DNA of 64,000 nucleotides from Haladaptatus sp. R4 (GCF_001625445.1 NZ_LWHG01000011.1:930001-994000); one strand, 5' to 3'; counted from the first letter of the stretch, positions 25,984 to 34,213 are shown. Notes: generated from the letters alone by a model not told the origin. Made by a program: numbers and translations.

Positions 25984-27213
25984 TCAGAAATCGTTCTGGC
26001 ACGCTTGAATGACCAGCTTGGGTTCGTCGTACAGGCTGTTGACCGTGTGTTTGCCCTTCCCCCGTCCGCGTCCGCGCTGGTCCTGTTTGATGAGGTCGAG
26101 GAACTCCAGTTCAGTCAGCAAATCCCTGACGCGACGCTCCTTCAGGGGTTCCGAATCCATCTGTTCACAGATCTGTCGGTAGGAGTGTTGGACGACCTTG
26201 TTCGGAATCTTCGGTTCGTCGTCGTTGGACTGTTGGACTTGCGATGCGAGTGCAAGTAGGACGTATCGCGCGTGGGGCGGCTGTTTGGAGATGAGTTCCG
26301 AGATGCGGTTTGCGCCCTCCCGTTCCTGTGCGACGTCGACGTGGGCGTCCCGAACGAACGACTCGCGCTCTTCCTCCGCGACTTCGCCAGCGAAGCGGAG
26401 CACGTCGATCGCCTTGCGGGCGTCGCCGTGTTCCCGGGCGGCCAGTGCGGCGACCTTCGGGATGACGTCGGTTTCGAGCACGCCGTCCACGAACGCGTCG
26501 CGGCGCGATTCGAGGATTTCGCGTAGCTGTGTGGCGTCGTAGGGTGGGAAGACGTAATCGCGTTCACAGAGGCTGCTTTTGACGCGCTCGTTCAGTTCGT
26601 CCTTGTATCGGATCTTGTTCGAAATGCCGATGACGCCGAGGTTGCACGCGTCGATCTTCCCGGCCTCGCTCGCACGCGAGAGGTTCATGAGGAGGTTGTC
26701 ACCGGCAGTGTCGCCGCTCGTGTCCCCGATGCCTTCGAGTTTGTCCACCTCGTCGAGGATGATGATGGCGACGTCGTACATGCTTTCGAGGACGGTCCAC
26801 AGCCGGTTGTAGTACATCGAGGTGCTGATTCCCTGTTCGGGGATGGCCGTCCCGGTGAGGTCCTCGTCGTTGAGTTGGTCCGCGACGGATTGGACGACTT
26901 GGGTTTCAGTCGAGTCCTGTAGACAGTCAATGTACGCGAAGCCAGCGTTCACCCCGTTCTTCGATGCTCGTTGCATCATCTGTCGGCTGATGAACTTCGT
27001 GCAGAGGGATTTTCCGGTGCCGGTCTTTCCGTACAGGAAGATGTTGTTCGGGGTGTTGCCGTTGAGCGCGGGCCGGAGCGCGGTACCAAGTCGTCGCAAT
27101 TCGTCTTCACGGCCGATGATTCGGTCGCCGTCGGGGAGATGAGAGACCTGAAGGAGTTCCTTGTCGTTGAAAATAGCCGTGTCGTCTCCAAAGTAGTCCA
27201 CTGACTCGGACAT
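25984..27213 (-). CDS. orc1: Orc1/Cdc6 replication initiator
   Basis: Origin-binding AAA+ ATPase, 409 aa. Walker A GKTGTGKS at 62-69, Walker B IIILDEVDKL at about 149-158, sensor-1 region GVIGISNKIRYKDELNERVK and the C-terminal winged helix (about 320-409, YRQICEQMDSEPLKERRVRD) are all present. It is transcribed away from the repeat-rich origin, as in other haloarchaeal origins. TATTTAAAC about 30 nt upstream of the ATG predicts a leaderless transcript whose promoter abuts the first origin repeat, allowing autoregulation. Confidence 0.97.
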   Translation of the reverse strand: MSESVDYFGDDTAIFNDKELLQVSHLPDGDRIIGREDELRRLGTALRPALNGNTPNNIFLYGKTGTGKSLCTKFISRQMMQRASKNGVNAGFAYIDCLQDSTETQVVQSVADQLNDEDLTGTAIPEQGISTSMYYNRLWTVLESMYDVAIIILDEVDKLEGIGDTSGDTAGDNLLMNLSRASEAGKIDACNLGVIGISNKIRYKDELNERVKSSLCERDYVFPPYDATQLREILESRRDAFVDGVLETDVIPKVAALAAREHGDARKAIDVLRFAGEVAEEERESFVRDAHVDVAQEREGANRISELISKQPPHARYVLLALASQVQQSNDDEPKIPNKVVQHSYRQICEQMDSEPLKERRVRDLLTELEFLDLIKQDQRGRGRGKGKHTVNSLYDEPKLVIQACQNDF

Positions 27214-27237
27214 CTATGAACCCTATGTCGAGTGAGG

Positions 27238-27248
27238 GTATTTAAACA
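27238..27248 (-). promoter_or_regulatory. TATA box of orc1
   Basis: TATTTAAACAT (read on plus) is centred about 30 nt upstream of the orc1 start codon, the spacing of leaderless haloarchaeal transcripts. An origin-type repeat begins 9 nt further upstream. Confidence 0.55.
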
Positions 27249-27320
27249 TACCTCCATACTGCCGCTGTAATTATCGAGATAGGATGGTAGACGGTGTATC
27301 GAAGCTGTTTTACACCCCTC

Positions 27321-27425
27321 ATTGCCGTTGTAACGGACCGGATTGCCGCTGTAAAAGCACGGATCGTCGTCGTAAAAGAACGGACCGACACCGTACCGGG
27401 CCGGGTTGCCGCTGTAAGTTCGGCG
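27321..27425 (+). repeat. Five tandem 21-bp origin iterons
   Basis: Units start at 27321, 27342, 27363, 27384 and 27405, exactly 21 bp apart. The common core is ATTGCCGCTGTAA followed by a spacer ending ACGG or CCGG. Units 1, 2 and 5 are clear; units 3 and 4 are degenerate but keep the phase. 21 bp is two helical turns, so bound proteins would lie on one face of the DNA. Confidence 0.8.
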
Positions 27426-27452
27426 AGCTTTCGTGATAAATTCAGCGAAGTA

Positions 27453-27629
27453 GTTCGGAACGACGACGGAATCGGACCGACATCGAGAGTCGGGACGACG
27501 ACGGAATCGGACCGACATTGAGGGTCGGAATGACGACGGAATCGGACCGACATTGAGGGTCGGAATGACGACGGAATCGGAACGACACTGAGAGTCGGAA
27601 TGGTCGATGATCGGACCGACATCGGTGTT
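27453..27629 (+). repeat. Five 35-bp tandem repeats inside the origin
   Basis: Units start at 27453, 27489, 27524, 27559 and 27594. The unit is GTCGGAATGACGACGGAATC followed by GGACCGACATTGAGG. The first unit is 36 bp and the last diverges after 9 bp. The period is not a multiple of 3 and no single frame crosses it as a protein repeat, so it is not coding. Confidence 0.85.
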
Positions 27630-27851
27630 CTGGTTATCGGACTGTTCTTCGAGTGCCACGAGGTTTCTGATGCGAGGGAGGATATCGATTGGGTGGGAGT
27701 TGCATGGACACCGCGTTGCCGTTGTAAACGGGGTGAAGAGGTTCTGTTTCCCGCGAATATTGACCTTTTGTTGTGGAATTCTTTTCTCTCGACCCTGGAC
27801 TGCCGTTGTAAACGCGCGTTTCCGTCGATTGTTTGATCCGTTTGTCGGGGA

Positions 27852-27878
27852 CCCCACGTTGCCGCTGTAAGTGTGGGG
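27852..27878 (+). repeat. Origin recognition box-like element, left copy with G-run
   Basis: CCCCACGTTGCCGCTGTAAG continues as TGTGGGGG. This is the longest form of the origin motif, ending in a G-string. Its first 22 bp recur exactly inverted at 28241-28262. Confidence 0.75.
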
Positions 27879-28239
27879 GTGTGTGGTGGAGGGGAAGGGC
27901 GGGGTTTCGGGGGGACGGTTTGATCTGAAGTCCACACTGGTCCGGCAGGGACAGGCGCTGATAACACGAAAGACACTGTCTACGTACCGAGAAACGATAC
28001 TCTCTATAGGTCAAAAACGACAGCACGATTTCAGCTGTAGACAAACCGCGACCGAGTCGCTAGTTCCGGTTTGCGACTCTCTCGGGGGATTGTTGGTAAA
28101 ATAGGTATATAACCCTATTGCTTCGCCCATTGTTGTTGTTGTTCTCTTATATGACTTTTTACCATCATCATATCGTCTCTGGCCAACTCTTACAATCGGC
28201 AATTTTCCCCGTTTCCCGAAGAACACGGCCTTTAACTCC

Positions 28240-28262
28240 CACTTACAGCGGCAACGTGGGGT
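28240..28262 (-). repeat. Origin recognition box-like element, inverted right copy
   Basis: CACTTACAGCGGCAACGTGG plus GG is the exact reverse complement of the left copy at 27852. The two boxes face each other across about 360 bp that include the AT-rich segment. Confidence 0.75.
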
Positions 28263-28319
28263 CTCCGACAATATTCTCTGAATACATCAGAGGTCTACCT
28301 TGTAACGGTCTTCTTCGTA

Positions 28320-28520
28320 ACGGGTCGACACTTTCCGGTCGCTCACTCCACCACCCTCAGCCACTCTTCTCTCCTCTCTTCTCACTTCTCTCTTCTCGAC
28401 GATTTCTTCACCTTCGACCATTCCGCCACTTCCGACCATTCCGCCACTCCCGGCTACTCCGCCACTCGCGACCATCCCTCCATCCTCGATCTTACTCGAT
28501 TTTACCATCTGCCCCCGAGA
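28320..28520. repeat. Pyrimidine-rich low-complexity DNA beside the origin
   Basis: The plus strand is dominated by CTTCTCTC and repeats of CGACCATTCCGCCACT. A reverse 88-aa ORF over it is a Gly/Met/Glu-rich ghost. No gene is seen between the origin and the oxidase-fold gene ending at 28546. Confidence 0.5.
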
Positions 28521-28545
28521 CCGACTCCGTCTTCCGGCCTCACCG

Positions 28546-29034
28546 TCATCCAAATTCCCATCGAGTCGCGTCGTTCGGGTAATCGCTCCACGCGAAGACG
28601 GTTTTGGGACGAACCGTGAAAAACGGCGTTCCGTGCTGGATGCCGTACTTTCCCTGGTACGCCGTGTCGAGTCGTTCTTCGAGGTCCGTATCGGTCACAC
28701 GCTCTGCAACGCCTTCGATGATGACGACCGCTTCGCCGCTCTCTCGATGTGCGACGATACGGGAATCGGCCTGGATGTTCCGCACCCAACGTGTTCGCTC
28801 GCCACCGCCGCAGTGGAGGGCGTCATCGACCCAGACACCCCAAACCGGACGAACGTGTGGATGGCCGTCGGGCCGCGTCGTGCACAGCCAGTAGTTTTGG
28901 TCCTCCGCCATCGCATCGCGGACGAACGTCCACGAAAGCATCTCCCCTTCGTCGTCGGGAATCCCATAGCTCTCCTCGGTTACCGGTCTGCTTCGATGTG
29001 CGTCGTATTCCGAAACGTCGTTCCCCACCATCAT
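28546..29034 (-). CDS. Pyridoxamine 5'-phosphate oxidase-family protein (F420/FMN split barrel)
   Basis: Split-barrel flavin- or deazaflavin-binding protein, about 162 aa from MMVGNDVSEYDAHRSRPVTE. Barrel blocks: DQNYWLCTTRPDGHPHVRPV, GVWVDDALHCGGGERTRWVR, and GEAVVIIEGVAERVTDTDLE. The set TTRPDGHPHVRPVWGVW is typical of F420- or FMN-binding members that reduce small substrates. A start 13 codons upstream is possible. It is unrelated in detail to the two PNPOx-like paralogues at 12292 and 34647. Confidence 0.82.
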   Translation of the reverse strand: MMVGNDVSEYDAHRSRPVTEESYGIPDDEGEMLSWTFVRDAMAEDQNYWLCTTRPDGHPHVRPVWGVWVDDALHCGGGERTRWVRNIQADSRIVAHRESGEAVVIIEGVAERVTDTDLEERLDTAYQGKYGIQHGTPFFTVRPKTVFAWSDYPNDATRWEFG

Positions 29035-29155
29035 TTGAGGTACGTCACCAAGGGACAAAGAGATACGTGTCAATCGACGGTGGATTCACCAAAATAAAAA
29101 CCGCCAAACGTCCGATTAGAACGTCCTCCACTCGTTCAAAACGTCACCGGTACGT

Positions 29156-30355
29156 TCAGAACGTCCTCACGTCGCCATCGATGGCGCGTTTCGTGATGTG
29201 GGTCACGTTCGACAGTTCCTCGTCCACGAGGGCGACGATGTCGTCTTCGATGTCGCCGAGTTCGACACCATCTTCGGTGACGACGTGAGCGTCGGCGACG
29301 TGCGGTTGGTCGATGGGCCGCCCGATTTGCGAGAGCAGGCGGACCCGCATGTCGCGGATTCCGTCGACTTCCGCCACCACGGTTTCGGCGATTTCGGTGC
29401 TCAGTAGGTTGTAGATCTTCCCGATGTGGTTGACGGGGTTCTTGCCGCTGGTCGCCTCCATGCTCATCGAGCGGTTCGGCGTGATGAGACCGTTGGCACG
29501 GTTTCCACGGCCGACGGAGCCATCGTCACCCATCTCGGCGCTGGTGCCGGTCGTCGTCAGGTAGATGCTCTCGTCGTCGTCGGCGGTGTTGACGTAGACG
29601 TTCACGTCGCGGTCGGTGTACTCGTGGGCGACCTGGTGGACGTAGTCGCGTACCTCCTCGACGACGGCGTCGTACTCCTCACGGTTGTCGATGTACTTGT
29701 CCACCATCGCGGCGGCGACGGTCACGTCGATGGTGTCGCGTTCGCGCTTGCCCATGATCTTCACGTCCGGGCCGAGTTCGGGGTGATTGGCCGCGAACTC
29801 GCCGTTGAGGCGGCTTTCGGCGTTCAGGACGATCTTCTCGGTTTCGGAGAGTGGTGCGTGACCCACCCCAAAGCTCGTGTCGTTCGCCATCGGTACCGTC
29901 GCGCTCTCCTCGGAGAACACGTCTTGGAGGTCGCCGCTCCCTTCGCCGAGTTTCACGTCGATGATGACGTCGTGGCCGACTTCGAGTTCGGGGATGTTCT
30001 CGTTGAGATACTCGCGGGCGGCGTCCAGCGCGACGGTGTCGGTCGGTATTTTCGTTCCTTCGTACTCCTTGGTCGCGCGGCCGACGAGGAGGATATAGAT
30101 GGGTTCGACGAGTTCGCCGCCGCCGTACTGCGGGTTGGAACTCCCCGCGACGAGTTGCGTTTCGTCGGTGTTGTAGTGAAGGACTTTGCCGACGCGGTCG
30201 AGATAGGTCTGCGAGAGTGCGCTAGAGACCGCTTCCGCGATACCGTCACAGATAGAGTCGGGATGACCGATTCCCTTCCGCTCCACGATTTCGATATCCT
30301 GGTCTTCGACTGCCCGACGGTCGATAGGTTCCACCTGAATGTTCCGCTCAGTCAT
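29156..30355 (-). CDS. mat: Archaeal S-adenosylmethionine synthetase
   Basis: Makes SAM from methionine and ATP. 399 aa, the archaeal MAT family, which differs strongly from bacterial MetK. Conserved parts are [20 protein letters not shown] (about 24-43), [40 protein letters not shown], and [27 protein letters not shown] about 28 nt upstream of the ATG predicts a leaderless transcript. SAM from this enzyme feeds methyltransferases such as the SPOUT protein here. Confidence 0.97.
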   Translation of the reverse strand: MTERNIQVEPIDRRAVEDQDIEIVERKGIGHPDSICDGIAEAVSSALSQTYLDRVGKVLHYNTDETQLVAGSSNPQYGGGELVEPIYILLVGRATKEYEGTKIPTDTVALDAAREYLNENIPELEVGHDVIIDVKLGEGSGDLQDVFSEESATVPMANDTSFGVGHAPLSETEKIVLNAESRLNGEFAANHPELGPDVKIMGKRERDTIDVTVAAAMVDKYIDNREEYDAVVEEVRDYVHQVAHEYTDRDVNVYVNTADDDESIYLTTTGTSAEMGDDGSVGRGNRANGLITPNRSMSMEATSGKNPVNHIGKIYNLLSTEIAETVVAEVDGIRDMRVRLLSQIGRPIDQPHVADAHVVTEDGVELGDIEDDIVALVDEELSNVTHITKRAIDGDVRTF

Positions 30356-30378
30356 TATATCGGTTTCACGGTCACGGA

Positions 30379-30388
30379 TTCTATAACT
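30379..30388 (-). promoter_or_regulatory. TATA-like promoter of the SAM synthetase gene
   Basis: On the minus strand CAAGTTATAG lies 25-33 nt upstream of the start codon, the leaderless spacing. Confidence 0.45.
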
Positions 30389-30554
30389 TGCGGAAACGCG
30401 TCTCCCCGATTTGATTACTGTTACTCATTTTCGAGTGGTGATTACCCATCCCATAGCGACTCCTTCTCTCACTCGCTTTTTCTCCACTCTTTCCTTCCCT
30501 GCACCTTCCTTCCCTGCACCTTCCCTACACCTGCTACTCATTTCCCTACACCCG

Positions 30555-31109
30555 CTACTCATCACCCGTCTTCCCTTCGAGTAGCAATCCGAGATACGAC
30601 GTTCGGATCTGCTCCTCAGGGTCCAACCCCAACTCACGAAGTACATCGTAGGCACCCACACGGGCGGATTCGACGTCGCTCTCCTCGTCCGCTTCCGTTT
30701 CGACTTCTACGAACTCCCCGAGTCCGGTTACGGCGTCGAGGCTGACGACGTAGCCGTCGAGTTCGTACCGTTCCCGCTCTTTGTGGACGGTTGCGGCCGA
30801 TTCGAATCCGAGCGCCGAGAGCAGTTCGTCCACCGTGTCACCGTTGCCGATGACGGTTTCGTGTTCCTTGCGCGTCTTCGACTCCTCCTCCACCAGCGGG
30901 CCTTTGTACGTCACGACCTCCACCGCATCGTCGTCGTCGGCTTCACGGCGAATGCGGAGCGCTTCGTCCGTCTCCGCGAAGTCACGGTGGGGCGCGTCGT
31001 AGTAGAAATCCTCCTGCGTGACCACGCCGACGGAGTGGGCATCGAGGTCGTCCAACCGTTCCCGAACCGCCGCGTGGTCGGCTCGTACCTTCACTTCGAC
31101 TTCGTACAT
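30555..31109 (-). CDS. cyaB: CYTH-domain protein (class IV adenylate cyclase/CyaB family)
   Basis: CYTH triphosphate-tunnel protein, 184 aa from MYEVEVKVRADHAAVRERLD; the ExExK signature EVEVK at residues 3-7 marks the start, so the 12-codon upstream extension is rejected. Other tunnel residues are in DEALRIRREADDDDAVEVVT, LVEEESKTRKEHETVI and GLGEFVEVETEADEESD. Members hydrolyse triphosphates or cyclise ATP; in archaea the role is uncertain, thiamine- or inorganic triphosphatase being likely. About 200 bp of pyrimidine-rich repeats separate it from the SAM synthetase gene. Confidence 0.88.
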   Translation of the reverse strand: MYEVEVKVRADHAAVRERLDDLDAHSVGVVTQEDFYYDAPHRDFAETDEALRIRREADDDDAVEVVTYKGPLVEEESKTRKEHETVIGNGDTVDELLSALGFESAATVHKERERYELDGYVVSLDAVTGLGEFVEVETEADEESDVESARVGAYDVLRELGLDPEEQIRTSYLGLLLEGKTGDE

Positions 31110-31278
31110 GGTCGGAGGGAGGAGCGGGGGGTTGAAAAGATACACGACGGACGCTCCATTCGTTCCGTTCCCCAGCCTTTCATCGTCTCAGCTCGTTCCG
31201 TTCCCCAACTTTTCTCCGTTTCCTTTCACCGTCACACCCGTTCGCGGTCCCGCCACTTTCCGTTCACCGTCACACTCG

Positions 31279-31878
31279 TCAGCGGTCCCGCCATTCCTCA
31301 CGGAGCAGGCCGTACTGTACCATATCGCGGTGTTCTCCGTCCACGAACATGTACTGACGGCGGCGACCTTCTTCCACGAAGCCGAGGGATTCGAGCAGGC
31401 CGCGGGACGCCTCGTTGAAGTCGTACGCCTCCGCACCCACGGCGGGTGTGTCGTACTTCCGGAAAACGTAGTCGAGAACGAGTGAGACGGACTCCTTCCC
31501 GTAACCGTTGCCCTGCACCGCAGGAACGAGCCAGTAGCCGATCTCGGGGCGTTTGTAGTCGGCGTCCATCACGTTCACTTGGCCGATTCGCCGCACTTCG
31601 TCCGCTTCGCCACCCCTCCTATTCTTTCCATCCTCCCCATTCTCTCTATTCTCTCCATCCTCTCCATTCTCTCTATTCTCTCCATTCACATAGACGAGGA
31701 ACCTGTCCGCACTGCCGTCCTCGTGAAGTTTCGAAACCTCGTCCCGGTTCATCACCGGATTCCCCATCGGGTAGCGGAGTTCGGGGTTCGCCAGTGCGCG
31801 CTGAACGAACGGAACGTCCTCCTCCTCGACCGTCCGAAGCGTGACCCGTTCACCGCTCGTGATTCGTGCTCCCGGCAT
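31279..31878 (-). CDS. GNAT acetyltransferase (RimJ/RimL type) with a repeat insertion
   Basis: 199-aa N-acetyltransferase. Standard blocks: ITSGERVTLRTVEEEDVPFV at the start, RPEIGYWLVPAVQGNGYGKE (acetyl-CoA-binding Q/R-x-x-G-x-G/A at about 125) and NEASRGLLESLGFVEEGRRR. Residues about 65-90 are a simple repeat of NGE/NRE/DGE units inserted where homologues have a short beta-turn; its DNA is a microsatellite of CTCTATTCTCTCCATC units. The rest is intact, so the enzyme may tolerate the loop. Confidence 0.88.
   Translation of the reverse strand: MPGARITSGERVTLRTVEEEDVPFVQRALANPELRYPMGNPVMNRDEVSKLHEDGSADRFLVYVNGENRENGEDGENRENGEDGKNRRGGEADEVRRIGQVNVMDADYKRPEIGYWLVPAVQGNGYGKESVSLVLDYVFRKYDTPAVGAEAYDFNEASRGLLESLGFVEEGRRRQYMFVDGEHRDMVQYGLLREEWRDR
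31612..31690 (-). repeat. Microsatellite-like tandem repeat inside the GNAT gene
   Basis: Plus-strand units CATCCTCTCCATTCTCTCTA and close variants repeat about three times at roughly 30-bp period. They encode Glu/Asn/Gly/Asp repeats in frame, so the tract length can change without breaking the gene. Confidence 0.7.
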
Positions 31879-31897
31879 GGATTACTCGTGGCACATA

Positions 31898-32131
31898 TTA
31901 TTCGTGGGTGAACATGCAGGTTCGGTCGTCGTCGCGGAGGATGCAGAAACGCATCGACCCGGTCGGTTGAAAACTGTGCCCCCGCTCTTCCGTGACGAAC
32001 ACCTCCGAAAACGGTTCGCCACAGACCGAACACGCCACGGAATCCCGATTTTCGAACAGGGAACTGTGTCCGGCATCTTTCTTCAATTTCAGGCGGTGGC
32101 GAATCGCGTGCTCGTCGAATCCTTCGGTCAC
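31898..32131 (-). CDS. Small conserved haloarchaeal protein with CxxC (DUF7385-like)
   Basis: 77-aa protein MTEGFDEHAIRHRLKLKKDA, with CSVCGEPFSEVFVTEERGHS and a C-terminal RFCILRDDDRTCMFTHE. It resembles short haloarchaeal proteins once labelled flagella cluster protein, now a DUF; that link is from memory and moderate. Cysteines at 34/37 could bind zinc with the later pair. Its start overlaps the stop of the GNAT gene upstream by 4 nt (ATGA), so they are one operon. Confidence 0.72.
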   Translation of the reverse strand: MTEGFDEHAIRHRLKLKKDAGHSSLFENRDSVACSVCGEPFSEVFVTEERGHSFQPTGSMRFCILRDDDRTCMFTHE

Positions 32132-32739
32132 GATTCGTCCTCCTCACGGCTCGCTTTCCACCGTTCTCGCGTGATGGTGTAGCGCTGGACGTCGTTCACT
32201 TCGTCGTCCATCGGAACCCAATTTCGAAGCAGGCAGTCGTGTTCCCCACCGAACCGTTCGACGTACTTCTCGATGGCGCGCCGGGATTTCGTGTTCCCGG
32301 CGTTGTGGCTCACCGATACGAGTTCGAGGCCGAGACGGTCGAACGCGACTTCGATGAGTGAATCAGCGCGCTCGCCGGAGTAGCCGCGTCCCCAGAACCG
32401 CTTACGGAGCCAGATACCGAGTGTCCCGGTCCGTCTCTTCCAATCGATGTGGAGACCACAGTTCCCGGCGATTTCACCCGCGCCGTCCTCACCCTCTTTC
32501 GGGCGGATGACGTAGCTCACGTCCGAGGCGTCGTCCCAGTTCTCCTCGCTCTTCGCGACGAACTCCAACGTCTCCTTCGGTGTGGAATGTGGGTCCCACG
32601 AAAGGAACTCCGTCTCCTCCTCGATTCCCTCACGGTGCGAGCAGAGCCAGTACAACTCGTCGATATCGACGTTCTCGCGGCACATCCGCTCCAGCACCAA
32701 CCGCTCGGTTTCGATGCGTTCGGGAAAGAGGTCGACCAT
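32128..32739 (-). CDS. GNAT acetyltransferase (RimJ/RimL type), tandem copy 1
   Basis: 203 aa, MVDLFPERIETERLVLERMC. The GNAT core includes EIAGNCGLHIDWKRRTGTLG and LRKRFWGRGYSGERADSLIE (acetyl-CoA loop RGYSGER) and SVSHNAGNTKSRRAIEKYVE. It is about half identical to the next gene at 32746 with no large gaps, a tandem duplication. The family acetylates ribosomal protein N-termini or small amines; the substrate here is unknown. Confidence 0.9.
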   Translation of the reverse strand: MVDLFPERIETERLVLERMCRENVDIDELYWLCSHREGIEEETEFLSWDPHSTPKETLEFVAKSEENWDDASDVSYVIRPKEGEDGAGEIAGNCGLHIDWKRRTGTLGIWLRKRFWGRGYSGERADSLIEVAFDRLGLELVSVSHNAGNTKSRRAIEKYVERFGGEHDCLLRNWVPMDDEVNDVQRYTITRERWKASREEDES

Positions 32740-32745
32740 GGCGCT

Positions 32746-33339
32746 TCACTCTCGACTCTCGGCCCACTGTTCGCGCGACACCGTGAACCGATGTGCGTCG
32801 CGAACGACGTCGCCGTCGGGGTGCCGATTCCGGAGGATGCCGTCGTACTGCCCGCCATGCGCTTCCACGTACTTCTCGATGGCGCGGCGTGACTTCTCGT
32901 TCCCCGCGAGGTGTTCGACCGCGACGAGTTCGAGATCGAGGCGGTCGAACGCGAGTTCCATCAGCACTGATGCACGTTCGCCGGAGTACCCGCGCCCCCA
33001 GAACGGCTTGCGGAGCCACAGCCCGAGACTTCCGGTTCGCGTCTCCCACTTGACGTTTAGGCCGGTGGTACCGGCGATTTCTCCCGCGCCGTCCTCGCCC
33101 TCTTTGGGTCGGATGATGTACTCCGAACCGGCCGCTTCGGCGCGGTTCTTCTCCGACATATCGATGAACTCCTTCGTCTCCTTCGGCGTCGTGTGCGGCG
33201 TCCACGAGAGATGTTCGGTGATCTCCTCGATATCGGGGGCGTCGTGTGCCGTGTGTCGGTAGAGATCGAAGGTGTCCACCCGGTCGTGTGTGATCGCCTC
33301 CAACCGGAGGCGGTCGGTTTCGAGTTCCTCGGGAAACAT
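32746..33339 (-). CDS. GNAT acetyltransferase (RimJ/RimL type), tandem copy 2
   Basis: 197 aa from MFPEELETDRLRLEAITHDR. I chose this ATG because it aligns with the start of copy 1; nine more codons are open upstream. Shared blocks with copy 1: SWDP/TPHxTPKET, YxIRPKEGEDGAGEIAG, GLWLRKPFWGRGYSGERA and KSRRAIEKYVE. It is the first gene of the three-gene run copy 2, copy 1, DUF7385-like, with 6 nt before copy 1. Confidence 0.9.
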   Translation of the reverse strand: MFPEELETDRLRLEAITHDRVDTFDLYRHTAHDAPDIEEITEHLSWTPHTTPKETKEFIDMSEKNRAEAAGSEYIIRPKEGEDGAGEIAGTTGLNVKWETRTGSLGLWLRKPFWGRGYSGERASVLMELAFDRLDLELVAVEHLAGNEKSRRAIEKYVEAHGGQYDGILRNRHPDGDVVRDAHRFTVSREQWAESRE

Positions 33340-33487
33340 ACCTCTGACGAGACAGCAGGCGGACAAAAGTTTACTGAGAGATTGTTACTGTCTGGCACGG
33401 AACTCCGGAAAGGCGACACGAGTGCTATGATGGATGTTCACTAGGGACACAGAGTGCATAATCGTGTTCCACCCGTAGCGGAATAGG

Positions 33488-34213
33488 ATGGTGAACCAAC
33501 GGTCTTCGACGGGGAGCGTCGAATTGGTTTTCTCGTTTCACGACGAGCGATGTTTCTTCGTCGCCGTGTCCGAGCGAGCGGACTGCGGACTCGTCGCTGA
33601 GGGTGCGGTTCATCGGGAGGACGGGAACATGCTCGAATTTTTCACCGTTCACGGTGCACGACCCGAGACGGTCCTCCATATCACCGATGACCTCCCATCG
33701 GTGCGCGATGCACGCGTCGTGAGTGAACACCCCGACACGACGTTGATGGAGTTCGTCGTCACTGACCCGTGTTTCACGGCGACGTTGGCGGACACCGGTG
33801 CGGTGGTGCGCGAAGCGACTGCCCAGAGAGGCCACGCTCGCATCGTCGCTGACGTCTCGCCGAACAGTGATGTCCGGCGGGTCGTAAACCGTTTTTTCGA
33901 CCGATACGAGGACGCCGAACTCCTCTCCAAACGAACGCTCGGGCGGACCATTCCCGCGCTCTCGAACCGAGCACAAAACGCACATCTCACGGCGGAGTTG
34001 ACCGACAAACAGTTGCGGGCAGTGGAAATCGCGACACGCGAAGGGTATCTGACGTGGCCGCGGGAGAGTACCGCGACGGAATGTGCAGCGAAGATGGACG
34101 TCTCACAGCCGACTTTCAGTCAACACCTCTGGACTGGATTGGGGAAGTTGCTCACTGCCATGTTCGAACCGTACGAGGGTACGGAGATGAGTGTGCCAAA
34201 TGATATCTCCTAG
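33488..34213 (+). CDS. Bacterio-opsin activator-type HTH_10 regulator
   Basis: 241 aa, MVNQRSSTGSVELVFSFHDE. The sensor part covers about 1-170; the HTH_10 is at about 176-230 (LTDKQLRAVEIATREGYLTW, then TECAAKMDVSQPTFSQHLWT). It is followed after about 100 nt by a HalOD1-type gene on the same strand, and the two may be cotranscribed. The gene upstream is divergent (GNAT copy 2). Confidence 0.85.
   Translation: MVNQRSSTGSVELVFSFHDERCFFVAVSERADCGLVAEGAVHREDGNMLEFFTVHGARPETVLHITDDLPSVRDARVVSEHPDTTLMEFVVTDPCFTATLADTGAVVREATAQRGHARIVADVSPNSDVRRVVNRFFDRYEDAELLSKRTLGRTIPALSNRAQNAHLTAELTDKQLRAVEIATREGYLTWPRESTATECAAKMDVSQPTFSQHLWTGLGKLLTAMFEPYEGTEMSVPNDIS

Larger units (their letters stand above)
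27214..28290. other. Candidate replication origin (oriC) next to orc1
   Basis: This gene-free kilobase upstream of orc1 is full of one motif, GTTGCCGCTGTAA and variants. Copies occur at 27257, at 21-bp spacing through 27321-27425, and at 27715, 27799 and 27852, all in one orientation; one inverted copy is at 28240. Between the last two lies AT-rich DNA (about 28090-28200). Haloarchaeal origins have exactly this plan: orc1, an array of origin recognition boxes, an AT-rich unwinding element and an inverted box. The motif differs from the textbook ORB core, so the assignment is by architecture. Confidence 0.85.

Noticed and set aside
27453-27629. CRISPR array
   Set aside because: The units are contiguous with no unique spacers and there are no cas genes nearby.
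27242-27976. Several ORFs across the origin repeats
   Set aside because: They translate tandem repeats with a period not divisible by three and overlap recognised origin boxes.
28287-28553. 88-aa Gly/Met/Glu-rich reverse ORF
   Set aside because: Low-complexity translation of a pyrimidine-rich tract; no domain or start signal.
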